Shown piece after piece: positions 1-7,049 of a DNA stretch of 7,049 nt. Both the position numbers and the translations under genes were made by a program. Under the pieces are notes generated by a model. It searched no databases, was not told the origin of the DNA, and was given only the letters and a program-made list of their open reading frames with translations. Position 1 is the first letter of the stretch; every line of letters begins with the position of its first letter. Origin of the DNA: CAZTWC01 sp964617105 [NCBI: uncultured Myxococcia bacterium] (GTDB lineage Bacteria > CAZTWC01); NCBI GenBank assembly GCA_964617105.1, contig CAZTWC010000201.1, forward strand, positions 1-7,049, in the 5' to 3' direction.

Positions 1-1538
1 AATTTACGAATAAAGGAAGCATCGTCCTGGGGTTTGACCCCAACCGACAGCACTACCAGGTCCAGTTCATACTCTTCCAACTGGCTGGTGGTGGTATTCT
101 CTACCAATACCTTCAAATTTTTACTTTCCTCTACCTCCAGGATCTCCCCCGGTATACCTCGGATATAGCGAACCCCTTCTTGCCGGGAACGCATATACAT
201 ATCCTCGAATCCTTTGCCAAAAGCCCTGATATCAAGGTAAAAGACGTAGTTTTCTGTGTCTGGATAGTGATCCCTCAACAACAAGGTATCTTTTACCGTG
301 TTCATGCAGCAAATATTGGAACAATAGGGAGAGCCGTATTTTTGTGAACGTGAGCCCACGCACTGAATAAAGCCGATCCGCTTGGGTCGTTGCCGGTCGC
401 TGGGCCTGATAAAATGGCCCTCAGTTGGACCGCCGGCGCAGATTAAACGCTCGAACTCCATGCTGGTGATCACATTTTCAAAGCGCTTATAACCGTATTC
501 CACAATCTCACTGGGATCGTAAATTGACATGCCGGTAGCAACGATGATGGCGCCCACCTGCCTGGTCACCAACTGGTCCGGCATATCAAAATCGATACAG
601 TTTTTTTCGCACACTTCAGCACATTTGCCGCAGGCAATGGGATTGTTGCCCAGACAAGTCTCCATGTCGATTAGAAAAGCAGATGGTATTGCCTGGGGAT
701 ATTGCAGATAGATCGCTTTTCTGGAGGAGAAACCCTGTTGGTACTGATCCGGAGTGGTGCAGGGACAGACCTTCTCACATTCACCACAGGAATTGCAGGA
801 CTCCACATCCACATAGCGTGCTTTCTTCTGGATAGTAACCTCAAAATTGCCAATGTAACCGGTGACCTTGGTAACCTGGCTGTATGTAATCAACTCTATA
901 TTGGGATGTCGACCGACATCCATGGCCTTAGGGCCCAAAATTCAGATACTACAGTCCATGGTGGGATAGGTTTTATCCAGAGCAGCCATTATACCGCCAA
1001 TGGAGGGCTCTTTTTCTACCAGGCAAACCTGGTGCCCACCATCGGCCAGGTCCAGAGCTGCCTGCATACCAGCCACTCCACCGCCTATTACCAGGGCTTT
1101 TTTAGTCACTGGCACTTGCATCTCCTGCTGCGCCTCCAGATGCCGGGCCCGGGCCACGGCGCTGGCCACCAGGTTTTTGGCTTTCTCAGTGGCGCCCGCC
1201 TTGTCATTGGTATGCACCCAACTGCATTGCTCTCGCAGGTTGGCCATCTCCATCAAGTAAGGGTTGAGACCCACGTCCCAAACACAACCCCGGAAGGTTG
1301 GTTCATGCATGCGGGGTGAACAGGAGGCCACCACCACCCGGTTCAACTGATGTTCCTTAATAGCGGTTTTAATCTCGTTCTGCCCAGGGTCGGCGCAAGT
1401 GTATTTGTTGCGTACTACGCAGCATACATCGGGCAAGGTCCTGGAATATTCCTCCACTTCGGCAGTATCCACCACCCCGGCGATATTCAACCCGCAATCG
1501 CAAACAAAAACCCCTATTTTCAACTTCTCTTCACCCAT
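1..1538 (-). CDS. hdrA: HdrA, selenoprotein (Sec at residue 199), 3' end outside the window
   Basis: Second HdrA, in the canonical arrangement. The N-terminal domain has GVFVCDCG (C13, C15) and SCSPRMHEP; the FAD site GGGVAG is near residues 152-157; TMDCSI then meets an in-frame UGA at 944-942, read as Sec199, followed by [16 protein letters not shown]. The inserted ferredoxin follows (C248, C251, C254, C258; C295, C303, C306, C310), then FIQCVGSR with C393, C406, C410, C411 near the flavin. The frame stays open to the edge, giving 512 codons. Full-length HdrA is about 650 residues, so a C-terminal ferredoxin probably lies beyond. The role is FAD-based electron bifurcation between ferredoxin and the HdrB/C-type acceptor; the adjacent HdrD-like protein is the likely partner (inference). 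The ATG at 1538 has a strong GGGAGG 5 bases upstream, and the gap from the HdrD-like gene is 29 bases. The N-terminal domain is closely similar to the second module of the fusion. Confidence 0.92.
904..921 (-). promoter_or_regulatory. Bacterial SECIS hairpin for the second HdrA
   Basis: GGATGTC-GGTC-GACATCC forms a perfect 7-bp stem with a GGUC loop, starting 20 bases after the UGA. This is the same geometry as the hairpin at 6022-6039. The two stems differ only by a C-G to U-A exchange at the sixth pair, which keeps the pairing intact. Confidence 0.85.
942..944 (-). other. In-frame UGA recoded as selenocysteine (residue 199 of HdrA)
   Basis: The UGA follows TMDCSI and precedes [16 protein letters not shown], the same motif and position as in the HdrA fusion upstream. 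I translated the frame from here to base 3 and found no further stop; HdrA motifs ([20 protein letters not shown]) follow as expected. Confidence 0.92.
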
Positions 1539-1543
1539 GGCAA

Positions 1544-1549
1544 CCTCCC
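1544..1549 (-). promoter_or_regulatory. Strong ribosome binding site of the second hdrA
   Basis: GGGAGG with a 5-base spacer to the ATG at 1538 is the strongest such site in the window and supports this start. It lies in the 29-base gap after the HdrD-like gene, where no promoter or terminator is visible. Confidence 0.7.
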
Positions 1550-1567
1550 GAATGGCAAAGTTGATAA

Positions 1568-2677
1568 TTAAAGTAAGTTAAACGCTAAAAAATCCCACAG
1601 ATCTCTAATCACTAGATCTTTTTTGTTATCACTCCCCTGTTGAAAGCAAGTCAGGTGGACCAGGCACTTGGGGCAAGCGGTCAATAGGATCTCCGCTCCA
1701 GTAGATCCCGCCTCGGCCAATCTTTTTTGCTGTAGCCTTTTGGTTCCCTGGTCACAATTGATCCAGGCAGTATTGCCGCAACAAATAGAATGTTTGCGGC
1801 AATGTTCCATCTCCTGCAATTGCACCCCATCGACAGCCTGAATTAAGTAGCGGGGTTGCTCATAGATATCGCCATAACGACCAAGCCTACAGGGATCCTG
1901 AAATGTAACTTTCTTTGGTTTTGACTTTTTAAAGGTCAATTTTTGCCCATAAGACTCCAGCAATTGGGAGAGGTGTAGAATCTCCACTCCCAGGCCAGAA
2001 TAATCCTCTTTCAGGGTGTTCATACACTCGGGACAGAAAGTGACGATTCTCTGGGCGCCGGTCTCTTCAATGGCCCGGATCAATTCTCCTTCCGTCAAGT
2101 CCAAATGGCGAAAGAACATCTCTTCCTCGCCCCGCAGGCGGAGATCGTGACCGCAGCAACGTTCGTTGGACATGATATGGGGTTGAATGCCAATCTTGTT
2201 TAACAGGCACACTGCTCCCCGCAAAGATGTTACCAGGTTTTCAGCATAAGGCGAACCAAAATAGGCGGCAAAATAGGGAGTGCAGCCCACAAAAAAAATA
2301 GTGCTGGTTTTGGCTTTTAATTGCAGATCTTCAGTCAGCCATCCTAACCGGTTTTGTTGTAGCCCTGGACGGCTCTGCAAGATGGATATCTGCTCAAATA
2401 CACCGCCGTGGTTACATTTTTTCTGAATCCCCTTTTGGCGGCATAAGACCCGCAGGGAACGATTCAACTCTGAATATGGTAGAGCAGCCGGGCAAACCTG
2501 CTCGCATAAACGGCAGGTCAGGCATGACCAGAGTTCAGGGTAATCCATTGAGTCAGCCCCCTGGGCAATATATTTTGACAACGATTGCCGGGGAGAAAAC
2601 TTCCCGCTCTGAGATACCGGGCAGATAGCGGTGCAACGGCCGCATTCCAGACAGGTATATGGTTGTAATTGGTCCAA
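1568..2677 (-). CDS. HdrC-HdrB fusion (HdrD-like), two ferredoxin motifs and two CCG domains
   Basis: A 369-residue protein. The N-terminus is a two-[4Fe-4S] HdrC-like ferredoxin: C9, C12, C15, C19 and C52, C55, C58, C62, the first three of each spaced C-x2-C-x2-C and then x3-C-P. Two complete CCG domains follow: C132, C174-C175-G, C215-x2-C218 and C263, C299-C300-G, C335-x2-C338. In HdrB and HdrD the CCG cysteines bind noncubane [4Fe-4S] clusters that split disulfides. HdrD, BamD-like and GlpC/GlcF proteins share this layout. The HdrA/MvhD neighbours argue for a cytoplasmic Hdr-type role; the true acceptor (a thiol cofactor, ferredoxin-linked or other) is unknown. No transmembrane segment is seen. 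The start is a TTG at 2677-2675: an in-frame TAA lies three codons upstream and the first ATG (residue 44) would lose the first cluster. AAGGA precedes it by 6 bases. The spacer after mvhD is 27 bases. Confidence 0.9.
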   Translation of the reverse strand: MDQLQPYTCLECGRCTAICPVSQSGKFSPRQSLSKYIAQGADSMDYPELWSCLTCRLCEQVCPAALPYSELNRSLRVLCRQKGIQKKCNHGGVFEQISILQSRPGLQQNRLGWLTEDLQLKAKTSTIFFVGCTPYFAAYFGSPYAENLVTSLRGAVCLLNKIGIQPHIMSNERCCGHDLRLRGEEEMFFRHLDLTEGELIRAIEETGAQRIVTFCPECMNTLKEDYSGLGVEILHLSQLLESYGQKLTFKKSKPKKVTFQDPCRLGRYGDIYEQPRYLIQAVDGVQLQEMEHCRKHSICCGNTAWINCDQGTKRLQQKRLAEAGSTGAEILLTACPKCLVHLTCFQQGSDNKKDLVIRDLWDFLAFNLL

Positions 2678-2683
2678 AGTCGT

Positions 2684-2688
2684 TCCTT
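2684..2688 (-). promoter_or_regulatory. Ribosome binding site fixing the TTG start of the HdrD-like gene
   Basis: AAGGA lies 6 bases before the TTG at 2677. The in-frame TAA at 2689-2687 overlaps the first bases of this site, so no earlier start is possible, and the TTG is the only codon that keeps the first CxxCxxC motif. Confidence 0.75.
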
Positions 2689-2704
2689 ATTTTTGAGCGA
2701 GCCC

Positions 2705-3115
2705 TTATTTAACTTTCGCCAAAGGGTTGGGTCCTAATTTTCGGATTTGCTCGACAAAACTATTAATTTTTTCGGCAAAACGCACCCCTTCAGCAGCAGA
2801 GATCCATTCCAGGGCAATTCGTTCCTCCTCCAGGCCCAGCAAATTTATCAGACCTTTTATCTTCTCAAACTGCTCAACCGCCCGATGGTTGCCAAACATA
2901 TAGTGGCAGTCGCCAAAGTGACAGCCAGATACCATCACTCCATCACTGCCTTTTGCAAAGGCTTTGAGAACAAAAGATGGGTGTACTCGCCCCGAGCACA
3001 TAACCCGCAGAAGTCTGACGTTGGCCGAATATTCCAGTTTGCTCACCCCGGCGGTATCTGCCCCGGCGTAGGAGCACCAATTGCAGGCAAAAACCAGTAT
3101 TTTGGGCTCAAACAT
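2705..3115 (-). CDS. mvhD: MvhD-like [2Fe-2S] electron-transfer protein (HdrA partner)
   Basis: A 136-residue protein that is a full-length match to the MvhD family (methyl-viologen-reducing hydrogenase delta subunit). The motifs appear in order: CNWCSYAGAD (C11, C14), MCSGRV (C40) and GCHFGDCHY (C65, C70). These are the five conserved cysteines, which hold a [2Fe-2S] cluster in the family. MvhD docks on HdrA and passes electrons to it from a hydrogenase, formate dehydrogenase or NADH-oxidising partner; no such partner is in this window. The common motif is GCHPGDCHY, and here Phe replaces the Pro. All positions are Cys; no UGA is used, although some MvhD-like proteins are selenoproteins. I chose the ATG at 3115, which overlaps the HdrA-fusion stop by 8 bases and has GAGG 6 bases upstream, over a TTG 12 bases earlier. 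The overlap suggests equimolar synthesis with the HdrA fusion. Confidence 0.93.
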   Translation of the reverse strand: MFEPKILVFACNWCSYAGADTAGVSKLEYSANVRLLRVMCSGRVHPSFVLKAFAKGSDGVMVSGCHFGDCHYMFGNHRAVEQFEKIKGLINLLGLEEERIALEWISAAEGVRFAEKINSFVEQIRKLGPNPLAKVK

Positions 3116-6100
3116 GATAATCCTCAAACAGGGCGTTGATCATAGCATTTACTTGCTCATCGGTATAATGGCAAGCCTCAATAGCGCTGGTGGGGCACCA
3201 AACCGCGCAGGTGCCGCACCCCTTGCAGAGAGCCCGATTAATTTCAGCCGCCTCTCCTCCCTTTTCCAGGCTGACTATTTGGGGAGCCTGGTATTGACAG
3301 ATCTCCACACATTGCCCACACTGGCGGCAGCGCTCCTGGTCCACCTGACAAACCAGGGGCGGTAAACATATCTTCTCCTGGTTTAACAGTTGCCAAGCCT
3401 TACCCGCCGCTGCCTGAGCCTGAACAATAGAATCGTCAATATCTTTTGGTCCCTGCACTGTTCCGCAAATAAAAACTCCCTCGATGCAGGTTTCCACCGG
3501 CCCCAACTCTGGATGGCGCTCCAGTAAAAACCCATCGCTGCCCTGAGGAATTTTTAAAAGGGTACGCAGGTTTTGAAACTCTTTTCCTCGTTCCATCATG
3601 CCCACCGCCAGCACTACCAAGTCGGTGGGAACCAGGATATCCCGGTTAAGTAAGGTGTCCGAAAATATTATTCGATCTACCTTTTTATCACCTTCCAAAG
3701 ATGGCAGACGGTCCGGATGGTAACGAAGAAAGAGCACCCCATTTTTACGGGCAAGACGGTAAAACTCCTCCTCTCCCTGGCCCACCATTCGCATATCCCG
3801 GTATAATACCGTGCAGTCAAGGCCCAGTTTTCTTAATTCCATTGCCTGCCTGACAGTGGTGGGACAGCAGTATCTGGAGCAACCCTGGTAACCATCCTGA
3901 TCGCTGCGAGAACCTATGCACTGTATAAAAACTGCGTTTTTTGCCGCCTTTAGTAAAGAATTGTTTCCATCTTGCCGGCGGGCGAGCATCTCTTCCATAT
4001 CCATAGAGGTGACCACGTTGGCAGCCTGGCCGTATCGCCACTTTTTATCCGGCCTATATAACCTGGAACCAGTAGCCACAATTATTGCGCCCACCTTAAA
4101 AGGCGACCAGATCTCCTTTTGGTCAGCGCTCTGTAAATGGACTTGAAAATTTCCCACATACCCGTCAATATGTTTTAACCGGGTATTTTTCAGAATACGC
4201 ACAGCCGAGGCTTCCCGGACCTGGCGGGCCAATCGTTTAGCCGGATTATCTTCTGCATTGCCATTGCCAAGAAGTTGGCTCAACCTGGATAATTTTGATA
4301 CTGTACCCCCCAATTCGTTCTCTTTTTCCACCAACGTGACCTCAAAGCCCAGTTTATCCATTTCCAGGGCAGCATTCAGGCCAGCTACCCCACCGCCAAT
4401 TACCAACACATGCTGGTGAATATCAGCGGTAATCACCTCCAGGGGTTTTAGTTTGGCCGCCCGGGCAACCGCCATTCTAATTAGATCCAGGGCTTTGCCA
4501 TAAGCCCGGACGCTATCTTGGGAATGAACCCAGGTGCACTGGTCGCGAATATTGGCCATCTCTAGCAAAAAAGGGTTAAGGCCGGCCTGGGAGCATGTCT
4601 GTTGGAAAACAGGTTCGTGAGTTCGAGGAGTGCAGGCCGCCACCACCACCCGGTTGAGGCGGTTTACCTGTATTTTCTCCTGGATGATTTTTTGGCCGCT
4701 GTCAGCGCAGGCAAACAACTCCTGACCGCAGTAAACCACCTGGGGCATTCGATTGATTTCCTCCACCAGGCTGTCTATCTCGATTACCCGGCCTATATTG
4801 GCACCACAGTGGCAGATAAACACTCCAATTCTGGTTTCTGCTCCAGGTTCAATTGGTTTGAATTGCTCGGGTTCAGGCCTGGGTAGTTTATATTCCTGCA
4901 CATAGTTGCCAGCCTTGATTGCGGCTGATGAAGCCTGGGCCACACATTCAGGAATTACTCTGGGGCCGCCGGCGCTGCCACAGATAAAGACTCCTGGACG
5001 GCTGCTCTCTACCGGCTGATTGGATTTTGGGGCAGCAAAAAAACCGCTGGCCGAAATTTCTATTCCTAAAATTTCTGCTAAATGTGAAGTTTGAGGACGG
5101 GGAATGCCGGCGCAACTGAGCACCACCATTTCCGCGCGTATTCGCAGGGGTTCCCCTTTTTCAGTATCTTCCAGAAAAACCTCTAAATCATCTTGATCTA
5201 TTTGAACCAGTTTACCAGGCCGGCCCCGGATAAAATTGATATAATCTTCGCCTCTGGCTCGGACCACCAACTGGTCGAAACCTTTGCCAAAAGCGCGGAT
5301 ATCAGTGTATAGAATGGAGCAGGACTCTACCTCCTTTTGATGCTGCCTAATCAACAGAGCATCCTTAACCGCATTCATGCAGCAATATCGGGAACAATTA
5401 AATCGTCGCCCCCCTTCAAACCCAGGGCTGTCAATATTGGGGGAAAAAGAACAGGTTTCGCCCCTGGCGCCAACGCATTGGATAAAAACTAAGTTTTTGG
5501 GTACCTGCTGGTCTGAGGGTCGGATCACCTGGCCCTGGGTAGGGCCGGAAGCATTGAGCAGCCTTTCCAATTCCAGGCTGGTAACCACATTGGGCCAGCG
5601 GCCGTAACCATAGTTTTTCATCTGTAGAGGGTGAAATTCATCAAATCCAGTGGCCACGATCACCGCTCCCACCTCCAGTTCCCGTTCATACGGCTGCATA
5701 TCGTGCTCAATGGCCCCTAACTTGCAGACCCGGCGGCATCTTTCGCACACGAAAAAACCTGGCGCATTCAGGCAAGTGGGCATATCGATAACATAGGCAG
5801 AGGGGACTGCCTGAGGATAGGGTCGGTAGATGGCCTTGCGCGTCCCCAGTCCCAGATCCCATTGATTGGGACTGACCTCAGGACAAACCTGTTCGCAGTC
5901 ACCGCAGCCTGTACAAATTTCAGTTTTGACATAGCGCGGCTGACAATGCACCGTAGCCTTGAACTTACCCGCTGAACCCTGTAACCGGGTAAGTTGGGCC
6001 AGGGTAATAACTTCGATGTTGGGATGCCGACCGGCATCCATGGCCTTGGGCCCCAAAATTCAGATGGAGCAGTCCATGGTGGGGAAGGTTTTGTCCAACT

Positions 6101-6257
6101 GGGCCATCCTTCCCCCAATGGCAGCCCCTTTTTCCAGCAAAAAAACTCTGTACCCTGCCTGGGCCAGGTCCAGTGAAGCCTGGATGCCGGAAATACCGCC
6201 GCCGATCACCAATACCCCTTTTTCGCTTTTGTCACTTATATCCATGATTGATTTCAT
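3108..6257 (-). CDS. hdrA: Double HdrA fusion, selenoprotein (Sec at residue 66), 1049 aa
   Basis: One gene interrupted by an in-frame UGA at 6062-6060, read here as selenocysteine. Module 1 (about 1-450) has an FAD-binding GGGISG (19-24), the HdrA motif TMDCSI-Sec-ILGPK where homologues have Cys or Sec, an inserted ferredoxin domain (C115, C118, C121, C125; C162, C171, C174, C178) and the flavin-proximal set C261, C288, C292, C293. Module 2 (about 475-1049) has the HdrA N-terminal domain (GVFICHCG near 478-485), a second GGG (621-623), C780, C793, C797, C798, and a C-terminal ferredoxin (C977, C980, C983, C987; C1011, C1014, C1017, C1021), but no Sec motif or inserted ferredoxin. HdrA proteins are cytoplasmic FAD/Fe-S electron-bifurcating hubs; large duplicated HdrA-like proteins such as BamE are known. 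The ATG at 6257 overlaps the korC stop, with GGGGAA 7 bases upstream. MvhD follows with overlap. Electron partners are inferred. Confidence 0.92.
3122..3125 (-). promoter_or_regulatory. Ribosome binding site choosing the ATG start of mvhD
   Basis: GAGG sits 6 bases before the ATG at 3115-3113, within the last codons of the HdrA fusion. An alternative in-frame TTG at 3127 would place this GAGG inside the coding region, so the ATG is preferred. Confidence 0.65.
6022..6039 (-). promoter_or_regulatory. Bacterial SECIS hairpin for the HdrA fusion
   Basis: GGATGCC-GGTC-GGCATCC forms a perfect 7-bp stem with a 4-base GGUC loop. It begins 20 bases after the UGA, and 27 bases separate the UGA from the loop. 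A short stem-loop inside the coding region with G at the start of the loop is the form recognised by SelB in bacteria; the E. coli fdhF element also has GGUC in its apical loop. The hairpin encodes DAGRH of the conserved protein motif. Confidence 0.85.
6060..6062 (-). other. In-frame UGA recoded as selenocysteine (residue 66 of the HdrA fusion)
   Basis: The codon lies in [25 protein letters not shown], exactly where HdrA proteins have Cys (or Sec in selenoprotein forms). Reading frame and HdrA homology continue without a break for 983 further codons. UGA is also the true stop of korB, korC and this same gene, so a changed genetic code is unlikely and the recoding must depend on local context. 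Confidence 0.92.
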
Positions 6258-6832
6258 TCGTCAATTCCCCGATTGAAATTGGGGGGTTTAAAGTGGTATT
6301 GCATACCCATGGCCAGGGCTTTTAGGTTAAGATCTCTCATCCCCTCAGGAACCGCTGAAGAGACCGATTTTTCAAGCGCCTCTTTAGTGACCACGCCACA
6401 ATAGGCGGTTAAAAATCCCAGCATTATGATGTTGGTAAATATCCGTTTACCCAACTCTTTTTCCGCCATCTTGGTGGCCTCGATGGGAATCAAGTTGCTT
6501 TTGGGAAAGGAAATATCATTGATCTCCACCAGGTCTCTATCGATAATAATAATACCGTTATCACTGGTTTTTGGAGTGTATTTGTCGAATCCCTCCTGGG
6601 ACATGGCTACCAAAATATCATGTTGTTTAATAAAGGGATATTGAATCCTGGATGGAGAAATAATGATACTGGCGCTGCAGGCGCTGCCACGGGCCTCTGG
6701 GCCATAAGATTGGGTAAAAACACAGTGCTGGTTATCGAAACGCGAGGCGGCCTGGCCCAGGATAAAACCGGCCAGTATAACCCCCTGTCCACCAAAACCA
6801 GTGATGCGTATTTCTCTCTTTTCAGTGGTCAA
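6254..6832 (-). CDS. korC: 2-oxoacid:ferredoxin oxidoreductase gamma subunit (KorC/PorC family)
   Basis: A 192-residue protein of normal length for the single-domain gamma subunit. It opens with the family motif [11 protein letters not shown] (residues 12-22) and carries [14 protein letters not shown] near residues 43-55, the second signature of the POR/KOR gamma domain. In the family this subunit packs against the alpha and beta subunits of the cytoplasmic 2-oxoacid:ferredoxin oxidoreductase and helps bind CoA; it has no iron-sulfur motif. The start is a TTG at 6832-6830: there is no ATG before the glycine motif, and GAGGA lies 6 bases upstream. The start overlaps the korB stop (TTGACCACTGA). 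The stop codon shares ATGA with the start of the HdrA fusion, so the oxidoreductase and the Hdr genes form one translationally coupled unit. This suggests that the electrons released go to, or come from, the Hdr module (inference). Confidence 0.93.
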   Translation of the reverse strand: MTTEKREIRITGFGGQGVILAGFILGQAASRFDNQHCVFTQSYGPEARGSACSASIIISPSRIQYPFIKQHDILVAMSQEGFDKYTPKTSDNGIIIIDRDLVEINDISFPKSNLIPIEATKMAEKELGKRIFTNIIMLGFLTAYCGVVTKEALEKSVSSAVPEGMRDLNLKALAMGMQYHFKPPNFNRGIDE

Positions 6833-7049
6833 ACTTTTTCCTCAACATATCTAAAAAGGTTGGTTTCTCTATATCAACAAATTTTCCGCAGGTTATCTCA
6901 TCCTGAAAACCTATCTCCAGAGTCGAAAGGTCGGCGCCATGCTCGATTTTACAGTTCTCCCGATAAAAACGCATAAGATCGGTGCCAGTACCCAATTTGT
7001 TTTTACGGGCGTACAAAGTGGAGCAAGGGGCTATCACCTCTACAAAGGA
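6822..7049 (-). CDS. korB: 2-oxoacid:ferredoxin oxidoreductase beta subunit, KorB-type (C-terminal fragment)
   Basis: Only the last 75 codons are in the window; the frame is open to the edge and the 5' part lies beyond it. The segment begins SFVEVIAPCSTLYARKN. This matches the FVEV...PC.T..(G/A)R.N motif that follows the thiamine-diphosphate domain in KorB-type beta subunits. It ends with a short tail and a TGA at 6824-6822. In the family, the beta subunit carries TPP and, with alpha and gamma, interconverts a 2-oxoacid plus CoA with acyl-CoA, CO2 and reduced ferredoxin in the cytoplasm. The TPP motif and alpha subunit are not visible, so the substrate (2-oxoglutarate, pyruvate or a branched-chain oxoacid) is open. 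The gamma gene overlaps its 3' end by 11 bases, supporting translational coupling. The GTG at 7037 is an internal valine codon, not a start. Family assignment is firm; the symbol is by similarity. Confidence 0.85.
   Translation of the reverse strand, partial: SFVEVIAPCSTLYARKNKLGTGTDLMRFYRENCKIEHGADLSTLEIGFQDEITCGKFVDIEKPTFLDMLRKKFDH
6839..6843 (-). promoter_or_regulatory. Ribosome binding site fixing the TTG start of korC
   Basis: GAGGA lies inside the last codons of korB, 6 bases before the TTG at 6832-6830. It decides the non-ATG start, since the next in-frame ATG would remove the conserved GFGGQG motif. Confidence 0.7.

Noticed and set aside
702-1319. Plus-strand 205-codon ORF opposite the second hdrA
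   Set aside because: It lies antisense to a well supported HdrA coding frame, has no recognisable domain, and spans the Sec codon and SECIS of the real gene.
2747-3365. Overlapping plus-strand ORFs opposite mvhD and the end of the HdrA fusion
   Set aside because: They are antisense to genes with clear conserved motifs and show no family features of their own.
6054-6056. TTG at 6056 as the start of a separate 982-residue HdrA
   Set aside because: It would begin in the middle of the ILGPK motif and lack the FAD-binding GGG motif, which sits in frame just upstream in 6257-6063.
6046-6056. GC-rich palindrome TTGGGGCCCAA next to the Sec codon as a terminator or operator
   Set aside because: It encodes the conserved LGPK residues, has no T-run as a terminator would, and the matching site at 928-938 does not keep the same pairing.
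942-6062. UGA codons as nonsense mutations making both hdrA genes pseudogenes
   Set aside because: Both fall at the same conserved Cys/Sec position, both are followed by matching SECIS hairpins, and the long frames beyond them are free of other stops and keep all cysteine motifs.
942-6062. A changed genetic code (UGA as Trp or Gly)
   Set aside because: UGA ends korB, korC and the HdrA fusion in this window, Trp is encoded by TGG (for example the Trp in CNWC of the MvhD-like protein), and homologues carry Cys or Sec at the two UGA sites.
1-6257. QmoA/QmoB (quinone-interacting oxidoreductase) as identity of the HdrA proteins
   Set aside because: The Sec motif, the separate MvhD-like protein and the HdrD-like CCG partner fit soluble Hdr systems better, and no QmoC-like membrane gene is in the window. 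A relationship by descent is still possible.

Overview
The window is one strand of a tightly packed anaerobic redox operon. All six recognisable genes lie on the minus strand and are transcribed from high to low coordinates. Both UGA codons read here as selenocysteine are followed inside the reading frame by a bacterial-type SECIS hairpin. In archaea the element lies in the UTR, so the host is a selenocysteine-using bacterium. The enzyme set (2-oxoacid:ferredoxin oxidoreductase plus HdrA, HdrB/C-like and MvhD proteins) points to a strict anaerobe such as a sulfate reducer, a syntroph or an acetogen-like organism. I cannot name the genus from sequence alone.

Layout in order of transcription: (1) 7049-6822, the C-terminal end of a KorB-type 2-oxoacid:ferredoxin oxidoreductase beta subunit; (2) 6832-6254, the gamma subunit KorC, with a TTG start overlapping korB; (3) 6257-3108, a 1049-residue double-HdrA fusion with selenocysteine at residue 66, joined to korC by an ATGA overlap; (4) 3115-2705, an MvhD-like [2Fe-2S] protein overlapping the fusion; (5) 2677-1568, an HdrC-HdrB (HdrD-like) fusion with two ferredoxin motifs and two CCG domains, starting at TTG; (6) 1538-1, a conventional HdrA with selenocysteine at residue 199, which runs off the window edge. 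Genes either overlap or are separated by 27-29 bases, so they are very probably co-transcribed. No promoter, terminator, RNA gene, mobile element or CRISPR is visible, and no gene-free stretch exceeds 30 bases.

Working model (inference): the 2-oxoacid oxidoreductase exchanges electrons with ferredoxin. The HdrA flavoproteins bifurcate or confurcate electrons between ferredoxin, a second donor entering through MvhD, and a disulfide or similar acceptor at the CCG domains of the HdrD-like protein. The gene set resembles the HdrABC-MvhD complexes of methanogens and the BamD/E/F part of the class II benzoyl-CoA reductase complex, but no BamB/C or NADH dehydrogenase-like subunit lies in this window.

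The main point for a reader is that both HdrA genes look like pairs of broken ORFs to a standard gene caller. They are intact selenoprotein genes. Their SECIS stems have the same geometry and differ by one compensatory base pair.
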